From the NCBI GenBank assembly GCA_023262125.1, contig JALRDT010000060.1, forward strand, positions 1 to 18,389: DNA of 18,389 bases, read 5' to 3'. Of this stretch, positions 8,844 through 16,834 are shown piece by piece. The notes below the pieces were generated by a model. The model had not been told where the DNA came from, searched no databases, and was given only the letters and a program-made list of their open reading frames with translations. The position numbers and the translations under genes were made by a program. The DNA is from Candidatus Nanopelagicaceae bacterium. GTDB taxonomy: Bacteria; Actinomycetota; Actinomycetes; Nanopelagicales; Nanopelagicaceae. Within the stretch, counting starts at the first letter, position 1, and each line of letters begins with the position of its first letter.

Positions 8844-9478
8844 TTTGCTCCTTTAACAGTAAAAGAATTCACTATCTCATCGATTTCGTCAATATTCTTG
8901 TTATAGCACTCAGTAGAACAGCGAATAATGAACACATAAATCTTATTTTGATCATTAGACATTAAAGCTACTTGGCTAACAGTCTCATTTATACCGTTGT
9001 AATCGAAGCTATAAAGGAGGGAAACCCCGCGACCACCTACTTCATTAATTTCTTGGTCATCATAAAGTTCAAATTTGCGATCATTCGGGATAGTGCCATC
9101 AAGAATATCTGTTATTGGAAGAACCAAATTTCTCAATGTATTTAAACTAATTGCATTACGCTCTTCCGGAAAAAGATCTCTAATACGAACATATAAAACT
9201 GGATCATTGGTTGGTTCAAGAAGAAAGATCTCTTTTGGGTCAATTTTCTTAGCTTTAGTAAATCCAACTTGATAAGTCACCATGGATAAACGATCTAATT
9301 CATCTTGATTGGCATTCTTAGCTTCGACTTTATTCAGAGCCGCGCCATCTACTTTTTTCCATCCATTGGGGACTGTAAAAAAGGCGCCATCACTCTTGCT
9401 TCCTTCATACTGTTTTGAGGGCGTGCAGGCGCTAAGCATTACAACTGCAACTAATGCCGCGGTAATGCGCTTTAACAT
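8840..9478 (-). CDS. Predicted lipoprotein, function unknown
   Basis: 212-residue exported protein. The signal peptide is basic (MLKR), then hydrophobic, and ends in the lipobox LSAC with C18 as the lipidated cysteine; it should be anchored to the outer face of the cytoplasmic membrane. The mature part contains FFTVPNGWKKV (about 33-43) and ends in IVNSFTVKGAK. This pattern resembles PsbP/LpqN-like actinobacterial lipoproteins (an F.VP.GW start and a final NSF.V strand), but the resemblance is weak. Two cysteines, C187 and C191, could form a disulphide. The stop overlaps the FtsH-like start by 4 bases (ATGA), so the two are probably made together; the lipoprotein may be an adaptor or a substrate of the protease. 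It starts 3 bases after the aspS stop, so it belongs to the hisS-aspS-side transcript unless a promoter lies inside aspS. Confidence 0.85.
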   Translation of the reverse strand: MLKRITAALVAVVMLSACTPSKQYEGSKSDGAFFTVPNGWKKVDGAALNKVEAKNANQDELDRLSMVTYQVGFTKAKKIDPKEIFLLEPTNDPVLYVRIRDLFPEERNAISLNTLRNLVLPITDILDGTIPNDRKFELYDDQEINEVGGRGVSLLYSFDYNGINETVSQVALMSNDQNKIYVFIIRCSTECYNKNIDEIDEIVNSFTVKGAK

Positions 9479-9481
9479 CTT

Positions 9482-11230
9482 TTAAGGCTTCTTATCTGTA
9501 TCAGGTTTGAAATCTATTGCAGCTTCTTTTCGTTGAGCTGGAGTAATCGGAGTTGGCGCTCCAGTTAATGGATCTCCGCCTGATGCGGTCTTTGGGAAAG
9601 CAATTACTTCACGAATGGATTCAGCACCCGCAAGCAATGCGCATAGTCGATCAATTCCAATAGCTAAACCGCCATGTGGTGGTGGCCCATATTGGAATGC
9701 ATCAAGAAGAAATCCGAATTTACTCTCTGCTTCTTGCTCAGTTAAACCAATAACTTCAAACACATCCTTTTGAATTTGTTGGTCGTGAATACGAATTGAA
9801 CCTCCGCCCAATTCAGTTCCGTTCAGAACAATGTCATATGCATAAGCAAGAGCACTTGCAGGATCTGACTTGAAACTCTTGGCAAATTCTGGCTTTGGCC
9901 CTGTGAATGGATGATGAACTGCAGTCCAACCACCGTTATCGGTAAGTTCGAACATTGGAGCATCGACTACCCACAGAAATTCCCACTTGGAGTTATCAAT
10001 TAGATTGCGTCTTTTGCCAATTTCTAATCGCACAGCACCGAGCAACGATTGCGACTCTGACTTTTCACCTGCTGCAAAGAAAATTGCATCTCCTGGTTTT
10101 GCTCCAGCTTTTGCTGCTACTCCAGCAATTTCACTTTCAGATAAGTTCTTTGCAACCGGTCCACCAAGGGTTCCATCAGCTTGAACCAAGATATACGCCA
10201 AACCCTTTGCACCGCGAGCTTTCGCCCAATCTTGCCAAGCATCTAACTCACGTCTAGGTGAATCTGCACCACCAGGCATAACTACTGCACCGACATACGG
10301 TGCTTGAAACACTCTGAAAGTAGTACTTTTAAAGAAATCAGTCATTTCAGTTAATTCGTAACCAAATCTCATATCTGGTTTATCGGATCCGAAACGATCC
10401 ATCGCATCTTTATAGGTCATGCGAGGTATAGGTAATTTAATTTCGTAGCCTTTAACTTCTTTCCAAATTTGGAATAGTAATTTTTCAATTAAAGACAAGA
10501 TATCTTCTTGATCAATAAAGGACATTTCAATATCAAGTTGGGTAAATTCTGGTTGACGGTCAGCTCGAAAATCTTCATCACGGAAACAACGAGCTATTTG
10601 GTAGTAACGTTCCATTCCCGCTACCATCAATAATTGCTTAAAAAGTTGCGGCGATTGTGGCAGTGCGTACCAAGAACCAGGCTGTAAACGAACTGGAACT
10701 AGAAAATCTCGCGCACCTTCGGGGGTAGATCTAGTTAAATAAGGAGTTTCTATCTCGTAGAACTCTTCTTGTTCCATGATTCTACGTATTACAGAAGTGA
10801 CTTTGGAGCGAAGTCTTAAATTAGCTGCAGGTTGTTCGCGACGTAAATCTAAGTAGCGATAACGAAGTCGAACCTCTTCAGAAATATCAGCATCGTCACC
10901 AGAATCAACAGGAAATGGAAGTGGAGCTGCTTCTGAAAGCACAGTAACATCAGTTGCTACAACTTCGATCGCACCGGTTGGCGTTTTAGCGTTTTCGGAA
11001 CCTGTTGGTCTTGCGATTACTTCACCGGTGATTTTTAAACACCATTCGGCTCTTAAAGATCCGGCTGTGGCTTCATCGTTGATAACAACCTGACACCATC
11101 CAGAACCGTCACGTAAATCTATGAAAGCAACGCCTCCATGATCACGGCGCCGGGCAACCCAACCTGTAAGGGTTACAGTTTGGCCAACATGGCTGGCGCG
11201 CAGTTCACCTGCGTTATGGGTGCGAAGCAT
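9482..11230 (-). CDS. aspS: Aspartyl-tRNA synthetase (probably non-discriminating)
   Basis: Class IIb synthetase that charges tRNA-Asp, and in non-discriminating forms also tRNA-Asn. Its 582 residues show the bacterial layout. An N-terminal OB-fold anticodon-binding domain (about 1-105) is followed by the catalytic core with [12 protein letters not shown] (167-178), motif 2 [18 protein letters not shown] (215-232) and the bacterial GAD insertion. Motif 3, [16 protein letters not shown], lies near the C-terminus. H31 in ARRRDHGG and G77 in RPTGSEN match residues reported to relax tRNA selectivity; discriminating enzymes such as that of E. coli have DLGS at the first site. An AAGGA site 6 bases before the ATG gives a clear start. 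The gene follows hisS after 27 bases that contain an inverted repeat. Confidence 0.97.
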   Translation of the reverse strand: MLRTHNAGELRASHVGQTVTLTGWVARRRDHGGVAFIDLRDGSGWCQVVINDEATAGSLRAEWCLKITGEVIARPTGSENAKTPTGAIEVVATDVTVLSEAAPLPFPVDSGDDADISEEVRLRYRYLDLRREQPAANLRLRSKVTSVIRRIMEQEEFYEIETPYLTRSTPEGARDFLVPVRLQPGSWYALPQSPQLFKQLLMVAGMERYYQIARCFRDEDFRADRQPEFTQLDIEMSFIDQEDILSLIEKLLFQIWKEVKGYEIKLPIPRMTYKDAMDRFGSDKPDMRFGYELTEMTDFFKSTTFRVFQAPYVGAVVMPGGADSPRRELDAWQDWAKARGAKGLAYILVQADGTLGGPVAKNLSESEIAGVAAKAGAKPGDAIFFAAGEKSESQSLLGAVRLEIGKRRNLIDNSKWEFLWVVDAPMFELTDNGGWTAVHHPFTGPKPEFAKSFKSDPASALAYAYDIVLNGTELGGGSIRIHDQQIQKDVFEVIGLTEQEAESKFGFLLDAFQYGPPPHGGLAIGIDRLCALLAGAESIREVIAFPKTASGGDPLTGAPTPITPAQRKEAAIDFKPDTDKKP

Positions 11231-11238
11231 TACCTATC

Positions 11239-11254
11239 CTTAAAGTCCTTTAAG
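11239..11254. repeat. 7-2-7 inverted repeat between hisS and aspS
   Basis: CTTAAAG-TC-CTTTAAG is a perfect inverted repeat in the 27-base spacer. Its aspS-proximal arm shares three bases with the AAGGA ribosome site of aspS (11237-11241). As RNA it could form only a short, A/U-rich stem with a four-base loop, so it is not a convincing terminator. It could be a weak translation-control hairpin or a protein-binding palindrome. Confidence 0.55.
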
Positions 11255-11257
11255 TTC

Positions 11258-12517
11258 TCAAACGTTGTTGATTAAGTCGCTAATTCTAACGCTCTTTGTC
11301 TGACCGGTAGACATAGTTTTTAACTCAACTTGGCCGCTGGAAAGTTCATTCTCGCCAAGAACGACGACATATTTGGCACCTGATTTATCGGCAGCTTTCA
11401 TGGCACCTTTTAAGGCTCTATCACCAAAAGCTAACTCCACGACTTTGCCGCTATTTCTAAGTTCTACTGCAATACGCATTGCAGCTTCTTGAATATTCTT
11501 CTGATCGCCATTTGATGTCACAAGTGGTATCAGGAAGAGATCTGCATTACCTAAATCAACAGGAATAACGCTTTCTTCTTCGGCGGCCAGAATGGTTCTA
11601 TCGACGCCTATTCCCCATCCAATTCCTGATAAGTCTTGTCCACCTAATTCACTCATTAATTTGTCGTAGCGACCGCCGCCACCGATTGCCGATTGTGCAC
11701 CTAATCCAGTATGAACAAACTCAAAGGTTGTTCCAGTGTAATAATCAAACCCGCGGACCAATTTAGGATTTATCACATATTTGATTTCGAGGGCATCCAA
11801 ATATTGCAATACTTTATTGAAATGAGATTTTGATTTCTCATTTAAGTAATCAAGTAAGACTGGCGCTTTATCCATTGCCGCAATCATCTCTGGACGTTTA
11901 TCGTCAAACAAACGAAGAGGATTTAATTTAGCGCGAGCCGCTGTTGCTTCGTCTAAATCGAGGGTTTCATAGAACTTTAATAGTTCTTTGCGATGTACAG
12001 ATCGTGATTCGGCATCACCAAGTGAAGTAAGCTCTAATCGGTAATTTCGAATTCCTATATTCTTAAAAGCTTGATCGGCCAACCAAATAACCTCTGCATC
12101 AATCAGAGGATCTTCCAATCCAATAGCTTCAATTCCTACTTGATAGAACTGGCGATAGCGACCTTTTTGAGGACGCTCTGCTCGAAAATATGCACCAGAA
12201 TAAAAAACTTTTACAGGAAGTTGCCCGCGATCTAATCCATGTTCGATGACGGCTCGCATAACACCTGCAGTACCTTCGGGGCGCAAGGTAATCGATCTGC
12301 CACCGCGATCTTCGAAGGTGTACATCTCTTTGGTGACAATATCTGTTGATTCTCCAACACCTCGCGCGAATAACCCCGTATCTTCGAAAACCGGGAGCTC
12401 CATATATCTATATCCTGCTGATTTTGCAGGAGCACATAATTGTTCGCGCACAAATTCAAAAATTGCAGAGCGTGGCGGAATGTACTCACTTACACCTTTA
12501 GGTGCTTGAAAGTTCAT
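11258..12517 (-). CDS. hisS: Histidyl-tRNA synthetase
   Basis: Class IIa synthetase that charges tRNA-His. Numbering from the first in-frame ATG at 12523, motif 2 is FRAERPQKGRYRQF (113-126), the histidine-specific signature RGFDYYTGTTFE lies at 257-268, and motif 3 GWGIGVDR at 302-309. The C-terminal anticodon-binding domain covers about 325-421. I prefer the second ATG (12517). GAGAGG lies only 2 bases before the first ATG but 8 before the second, and the resulting N-terminus MNFQAPKGVSEYIPP matches the family better. This gives 419 residues. The 48-54 base spacer to the upstream hydrolase gene contains a GTTAAT element that could be a -10 box, but no clear terminator or leader structure. 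Confidence 0.96.
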   Translation of the reverse strand: MNFQAPKGVSEYIPPRSAIFEFVREQLCAPAKSAGYRYMELPVFEDTGLFARGVGESTDIVTKEMYTFEDRGGRSITLRPEGTAGVMRAVIEHGLDRGQLPVKVFYSGAYFRAERPQKGRYRQFYQVGIEAIGLEDPLIDAEVIWLADQAFKNIGIRNYRLELTSLGDAESRSVHRKELLKFYETLDLDEATAARAKLNPLRLFDDKRPEMIAAMDKAPVLLDYLNEKSKSHFNKVLQYLDALEIKYVINPKLVRGFDYYTGTTFEFVHTGLGAQSAIGGGGRYDKLMSELGGQDLSGIGWGIGVDRTILAAEEESVIPVDLGNADLFLIPLVTSNGDQKNIQEAAMRIAVELRNSGKVVELAFGDRALKGAMKAADKSGAKYVVVLGENELSSGQVELKTMSTGQTKSVRISDLINNV

Positions 12518-12571
12518 TCTCATAACCTCTCACTATTAACGATACTGCTCATTAATCCAGTTCTTTTGGAA

Positions 12572-13222
12572 CTATAGATTCTGTAGGAACTGATTGTATT
12601 TTCTCTCGCGCCCAATTGATGTTTCTGGACCGTGTCCGGGCAGAACTTGCATCACATCAGGTAGCGGAAGGACCTTTTCACGTAAAGATTTCTGCATCGC
12701 GCTCCAGGAACCGCCAGGGAGATCAGTTCTTCCGATAGATCCTGCAAAAAGCACATCCCCTGAAATTAAGAGTTCGCCATTAACCTCATACATTACTGAA
12801 CCTTTGGTATGACCTGGTGCGTGAATAGCTCTAAATTTCAAACCAACTAAATCGAACTTTTGATTATCTGTCAGCTCGATTACTTCCTCAGGTTCTTGCC
12901 ATTTAATACCTGATAATTGTGAAATAAATTCAGCGCCGTGCGCTCTCTCTGGATGTAAAAATAATTCACGGTCATTTGTGTGAATCATTGCTGGAATTCC
13001 ATATCCCTCGCAAATTGGTTGCACGGAGAAGGTATGATCTAAATGCCCGTGAGTTACTAAAATTGCGACGGGTTTCAAATCAAATTCTTGTAACTTCTCC
13101 GCCAACTCCTTAGAGACGTTCGGCATCCCTGGATCGACCACAATGCACTCTTGGCCGCGACCCGTGCTTAGAATCCAGCAGTTAGTAGCAAAGGCCTGAG
13201 CCTGAAAGTTGGTAACCAGCAT
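12572..13222 (-). CDS. Metallo-beta-lactamase-fold hydrolase (glyoxalase II-like)
   Basis: Cytosolic binuclear metal hydrolase of the glyoxalase II/YcbL group. The metal ligands are all visible: H58, H60, D62 and H63 in THGHLDH, H138 in HAPGHTKGS, D156 in LLISGDVLFAG and H197 in VLPGHGP. GSIGRTDLPGG (161-171) is characteristic of the short glyoxalase II-like subfamily that lacks the C-terminal substrate helices. The 216 residues agree. Actinobacteria usually use mycothiol rather than glutathione, so the natural thioester is unknown and no gene symbol is justified. A homologue beside hisS and rel is a standard actinobacterial arrangement. No Shine-Dalgarno sequence precedes the ATG; a TACCCT box at -12 to -7 suggests a leaderless mRNA. 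It is the first gene of the leftward hisS-aspS group. Confidence 0.9.
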   Translation of the reverse strand: MLVTNFQAQAFATNCWILSTGRGQECIVVDPGMPNVSKELAEKLQEFDLKPVAILVTHGHLDHTFSVQPICEGYGIPAMIHTNDRELFLHPERAHGAEFISQLSGIKWQEPEEVIELTDNQKFDLVGLKFRAIHAPGHTKGSVMYEVNGELLISGDVLFAGSIGRTDLPGGSWSAMQKSLREKVLPLPDVMQVLPGHGPETSIGRERKYNQFLQNL

Positions 13223-13346
13223 GGCTGGAGGGTAGCCTTTCTGACCTAACCGCCGTCACCTAGAAAGTTAAACCAGCCAGTTAAACACCGAGGTGACCTA
13301 CAACGACAGGGCTAAAAGTTCTGAAGTGCAAATTAAGGAGTATGAA
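13223..13346. promoter_or_regulatory. Divergent intergenic region between hydrolase and DUF349 genes
   Basis: This 124-base region must carry start signals for both directions. Going left, the hexamer TACCCT (minus strand, 13229-13234) sits at -12 to -7 from the ATG, the place expected for a leaderless actinobacterial promoter. Going right, AAGGAG (13335-13340) is 6 bases before the DUF349 ATG. TAAAAG around 13313 is a possible but weak -10 box. The middle holds a direct repeat enclosed by an inverted repeat, listed separately. Confidence 0.5.
13255..13297. repeat. Inverted repeat enclosing an 8-base direct repeat
   Basis: GTCACCT (13255-13261) and AGGTGAC (13291-13297) are exact reverse complements 29 bases apart. 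Between them AGTTAAAC occurs twice, at 13266-13273 and 13279-13286, a 13-base period. The layout resembles a regulator-binding region serving a divergent promoter pair, but the repeats are short and no known operator is recognised. Confidence 0.5.
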
Positions 13347-14657
13347 ATGTCAGAGAATCCATCACAAGTAGCATCAAATATCAATCCATCTGCTGCAACT
13401 GCCTTGATTGGAGATCCTGCAAAATTCGGCTTTGTGGCCGATGATGGAACAGTATTTGTTCGCACTCCTTATGGCGATAAAGCAGTTGGTTCTTATCCGG
13501 GCAAAAGCGCAGATGAAGCGCTGCAGTACTTTGTTAGAAAATTTGAAGCTCTTGCCTCTGAAGTTGCAATTCTTGGCGCTCGAATCCGAAGTGGCGCGAT
13601 GGTGCCAACTGATGCACACGAAGCTGTCAATAAACTTCGTCAAACAATTATTGATAGCAATGTCGTCGGAGACTTAGAAGCGCTACATGCTTCTCTAAAT
13701 CAACTCCCTGAGATTATCGAGGGAAATCGGGCGCAATACGAAGCGAAGAAAGCTTTAGAAAGAGCCGAACGTGAGGCTCGCCGCGCTGATGCTCTAATTC
13801 AAAAAGAGAATATTGTTAATGAAGCTGAATCTCTGGCAGATTCAGAAAGTTGGAAAGCTACCGGAGAGCGCTTAAAAGAGTTACTTGATCAATGGAAAGC
13901 CGCCCCTCGTTTAGATAAGAAAGCGGATACTGAACTTTGGAAGAGATTTTCTGCTGCCCGAAATAAATTCGATAAGCGCCGACGAACCCACTTCGCTTCA
14001 CTTGATGCAACACAAAAGAGCGTCTCTACAACTAAGAAGGCACTTGTAGAAAAAGCGGAAGCGCTTGCAAATTCAACCGATTGGGTTGCAACTGCGCGTG
14101 CATACAAAGCTTTGATGGATCAATGGAAAGCAGCTGGTCGCGGAAAGGCATCAGATGATGCAAAACTTTGGGCTAGATTTAAAAGCGCCCAAGATGCATT
14201 TTTTGCAGCTAAGAATGCTGACTTAGAAAAGCGCGAAGGCACAATGGTTGAAAATTTGGCTAAACGCGAAGCGTTACTTCCAAAGATTGAAGCTATTTTG
14301 CCGATCACTGATTTAGATAAAGCACGCAAAGAATTCCGCGAACTTATGGGCGAATGGAGCAAGATCGGAATGACCGATCGCACCAAACGCGCTGCTTTAG
14401 ATGCTCGAGTTGATAAAGTTTCGGATGCAATTAAAGAGGCGGAAGCAGAAAAATGGCGTCGTAGCGATCCAGCTGCTAAAGCTCGCGCTAACGATGTAGT
14501 CGAACAGCTAACAAAAGCAATTACTGCTTATGAAGAGGCAGCCGCAAAAGCAACAGCGGCAGGCAATACAAAGAAAGCGGAAGAGGCTAAAGCGGCAGCT
14601 GAGGCACGAAGAGCTTGGTTATCAGAAGCTCAAAAAGGTTTGGCTGAGTTTAATTAA
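13347..14657 (+). CDS. DUF349 repeat protein
   Basis: Highly charged, helical protein with several DUF349 repeats; function unknown. In the visible repeats the pattern EA(E)xLAxSxxWxxTxxRxKxLxDQWKAA..., then LWxRFxxAxxxF, recurs at least twice (DNA about 13825-13995 and 14045-14220), with a more diverged copy about 14270-14440. The N-terminal part has FGFVADDGTVFVRTPYGDKAVGSYP, which matches actinobacterial homologues found beside rel. The C-terminus is an alanine-lysine-glutamate coiled coil. I chose ATG 13347, giving 436 residues, because AAGGAG lies 6 bases before it; the upstream in-frame GTG (13293) has no such signal and would add an atypical 18-residue leader. It is the only plus-strand gene here and converges on rel. 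A DUF349 gene at this position is conserved in Actinobacteria. Confidence 0.9.
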   Translation: MSENPSQVASNINPSAATALIGDPAKFGFVADDGTVFVRTPYGDKAVGSYPGKSADEALQYFVRKFEALASEVAILGARIRSGAMVPTDAHEAVNKLRQTIIDSNVVGDLEALHASLNQLPEIIEGNRAQYEAKKALERAEREARRADALIQKENIVNEAESLADSESWKATGERLKELLDQWKAAPRLDKKADTELWKRFSAARNKFDKRRRTHFASLDATQKSVSTTKKALVEKAEALANSTDWVATARAYKALMDQWKAAGRGKASDDAKLWARFKSAQDAFFAAKNADLEKREGTMVENLAKREALLPKIEAILPITDLDKARKEFRELMGEWSKIGMTDRTKRAALDARVDKVSDAIKEAEAEKWRRSDPAAKARANDVVEQLTKAITAYEEAAAKATAAGNTKKAEEAKAAAEARRAWLSEAQKGLAEFN

Positions 14658-14669
14658 TCAACTTTAATT
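14652..14669. terminator. Weak AT-only stem at the convergent gene ends
   Basis: AATTAA (14652-14657) and TTAATT (14664-14669) are exact reverse complements around a 6-base loop, and each arm contains one of the two convergent stop codons. It is the only structure that could terminate both transcripts. With six A/T pairs and no clear U-tract it is weak, and chance is a fair alternative. Confidence 0.2.
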
Positions 14670-16823
14670 GTTGGTAATTCGGTAAACATCGTAAACGCCT
14701 TCAACTTGTCGCACTGCAGCCAATACTGAATCTAAGTGTGTGGCATCTGCCATTTCAAAAGTAAATCTAGAGAGTGCTATACGATCTTTTGAAGTACTAA
14801 CTTCAGCATTAAGAATATTAACTTGCGCATCAGAAAGTGCTCTAGTTACATCCGATAGCAACCTGGCCCTATCTAACGCCTCAACTTGGATTTTTACCAA
14901 AAAGATTGATGCCGCACCTTGCAACCATTTAACCAAAACAACTCGGTCCCCTTGATGTTTCTGTAAATCTTCAGCATTTACGCAGTCAGTGCGATGAACA
15001 CTCACACCATTTCCTCGTGTTACAAAGCCCATGATTGCATCCCCTGGTACTGGTGTGCAGCATCGAGCAAGTTTTACAACTACATCATCTATTCCTTCAA
15101 CTTCGATGGCGCTTGAAGTACGACGATTAATAGTTTCATTAGATGGTAATTCCATAGTTGGTTCGGGATGTGAATCCTCAACGCCCAACAAAATCTGTAA
15201 CTTATCAATCACCGCAGCTGGTGATATGTGCCCATCGCCAACAGCAGCGTAAAGTGAATCTATATCTGGGTAACGTAGATCGTGAGCCAACTCTAGAAGT
15301 GACTGTCCAGCAAAAATTTTCTGCAGTGGTAGCCCAGCTTTACGCATTTGTCTTGCGATGGATTCACGCCCGGCATCTATAGCTTCTTCACGTCTTTCAC
15401 GCGTAAACCAAGCTTTGATCTTATTTCTAGCCCTAGGACTTGCCACGAAATTTAGCCAATCTCTACTAGGTCCAGCTTGTGGATTCTTATTTGTAACAAT
15501 TTCGATGACATCGCCATTATTTAATTTAGTTTCTAATGGGATTAATCGACCATTAACTTTTGCGCCGACAGTTTTATTACCAATTTCCGTATGTACTGTG
15601 TATGCAAAATCAACAGGTGTAGATCCACCTGGAAGAGCGACAACTTTTCCTTTCGGTGTAAATACATACACTTCGGGGCTTCCCAAATCAAAACGAAGTG
15701 AATCTAAGAATTCGGATGGATCTTGAGTCTCTTGTTGCCATGCGTGAAGTTGTTGTAGCCAGAGCATTTCAGGAGTTTCACTCGCACTCTTATCTCCCTT
15801 CTTATATTTCCAGTGTGCAGCGATACCGAACTCTGCGCGTGCGTGCATTTCATGAGTACGAATTTGAATTTCTAGAGCTTTTCCATTTGGGCCGATTACT
15901 GTTGTGTGTAGAGATTGATAAAGATTGAACTTTGGCATAGCAATGTAATCTTTAAAACGGCCAGGGACCGGGCTCCATCTAGCGTGAATCGAACCTAAAA
16001 CTGCATAACAATCACGTACATTTTCTACTAAAACTCGAACGCCAACTAAATCGTAAATCTCATTGAATTCACGTCCGCGAACCCGCATCTTTTGGTAAAC
16101 GCTGAAATAGTGTTTCTGCCTTCCGGTTACAAACGCTTCTACCCCATCCCGTCCGAGATCCTCAGTTAGAGTTTTAATGACCTCTTCAGTCATTTTTTCT
16201 CGCATCGGATTACGTTCAGCAACTAAACGCGCTATTTCGTCGTATTTCTTAGGTTCGAGTACTTTAAATGAGAGATCTTCTAATTCCCATTTAACTGCGT
16301 TCATACCCAAACGGTGGGCTAAAGGTGCATAAATATCTATGGTTTCTCGAGCTTTACGCTGTGCAGATTCTGGCGCAACAAATTCCCAAGTTCGCGCATT
16401 ATGTAAACGATCTGCAAGCTTTACAACAAGTACTCGAATGTCCCGTGACATCGCTACTACCATTTTTCGAACTGTTTCTGCTTCAGCATTTTCGCCGTAA
16501 GTTAATTTATCTAACTTGGTTACGCCATCTACCAATGAAGAAACCTCGTCACCGAAGTCATTCTTTAATTGAGTTAAGTTATAAGGCGTATCTTCAACCG
16601 TGTCATGTAACAATGCTGCAATTATTGTCGCTTTATCCAAACCTAATTCGGCAAGAATTCCTGCTACCGCAACTGGATGAGTTATATATGGCTCGCCGGA
16701 TTTCCTCTGCTGACCTGTATGTGCATTTTCTGCAACTTCAAATGCACGTTGAATATCATCAGTACTTATTCCTGGGTGATGTAGACGGACCTCTGCAATT
16801 ACCGGGGCAATTAAGTCCGTCAT
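14664..16823 (-). CDS. rel: Bifunctional (p)ppGpp synthetase/hydrolase Rel
   Basis: Long RelA/SpoT homologue that makes (p)ppGpp from ATP and GDP or GTP on stalled ribosomes and also degrades it. The N-terminal hydrolase has an intact HD site: H49 in ITHP, H73-D74 and E77-D78 in LLHDTVEDT. The synthetase has RFKD (289-292), the RxKD form typical of bifunctional enzymes rather than the ExDD of monofunctional RelA, and YQSLHTT (302-308). A TGS domain (VYVFTPKGK onward, about 385-445), the conserved C588-C589 region (ARCCTPVPGD) and a C-terminal ACT domain (about 641-715) follow. Its 719 residues fit a slightly short family member. It starts 11 bases after the secF stop without a clear ribosome site, suggesting coupling with secD-secF. 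Confidence 0.97.
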   Translation of the reverse strand: MTDLIAPVIAEVRLHHPGISTDDIQRAFEVAENAHTGQQRKSGEPYITHPVAVAGILAELGLDKATIIAALLHDTVEDTPYNLTQLKNDFGDEVSSLVDGVTKLDKLTYGENAEAETVRKMVVAMSRDIRVLVVKLADRLHNARTWEFVAPESAQRKARETIDIYAPLAHRLGMNAVKWELEDLSFKVLEPKKYDEIARLVAERNPMREKMTEEVIKTLTEDLGRDGVEAFVTGRQKHYFSVYQKMRVRGREFNEIYDLVGVRVLVENVRDCYAVLGSIHARWSPVPGRFKDYIAMPKFNLYQSLHTTVIGPNGKALEIQIRTHEMHARAEFGIAAHWKYKKGDKSASETPEMLWLQQLHAWQQETQDPSEFLDSLRFDLGSPEVYVFTPKGKVVALPGGSTPVDFAYTVHTEIGNKTVGAKVNGRLIPLETKLNNGDVIEIVTNKNPQAGPSRDWLNFVASPRARNKIKAWFTRERREEAIDAGRESIARQMRKAGLPLQKIFAGQSLLELAHDLRYPDIDSLYAAVGDGHISPAAVIDKLQILLGVEDSHPEPTMELPSNETINRRTSSAIEVEGIDDVVVKLARCCTPVPGDAIMGFVTRGNGVSVHRTDCVNAEDLQKHQGDRVVLVKWLQGAASIFLVKIQVEALDRARLLSDVTRALSDAQVNILNAEVSTSKDRIALSRFTFEMADATHLDSVLAAVRQVEGVYDVYRITNN

Positions 16824-16834
16824 GACATCACAGG

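Noticed and set aside
11231..11257. Terminator between hisS and aspS
   Set aside because: The inverted repeat has a two-base centre, A/T-rich arms and no U-tract, and the spacing suggests co-transcription.
12524..12571. tRNA, leader peptide or T-box upstream of hisS
   Set aside because: The 48-base spacer is too short for a tRNA or T-box and contains no histidine-rich short frame.
13293..13346. Upstream GTG start for the DUF349 gene
   Set aside because: It would add 18 residues not typical of homologues and has no suitable ribosome site, whereas AAGGAG fits the ATG at 13347.
16325..16825. 166-codon open frame on the plus strand opposite the start of rel
   Set aside because: It lies wholly antisense to a certain gene, has a leucine- and histidine-rich composition typical of a shadow frame, and shows no domain or ribosome site.
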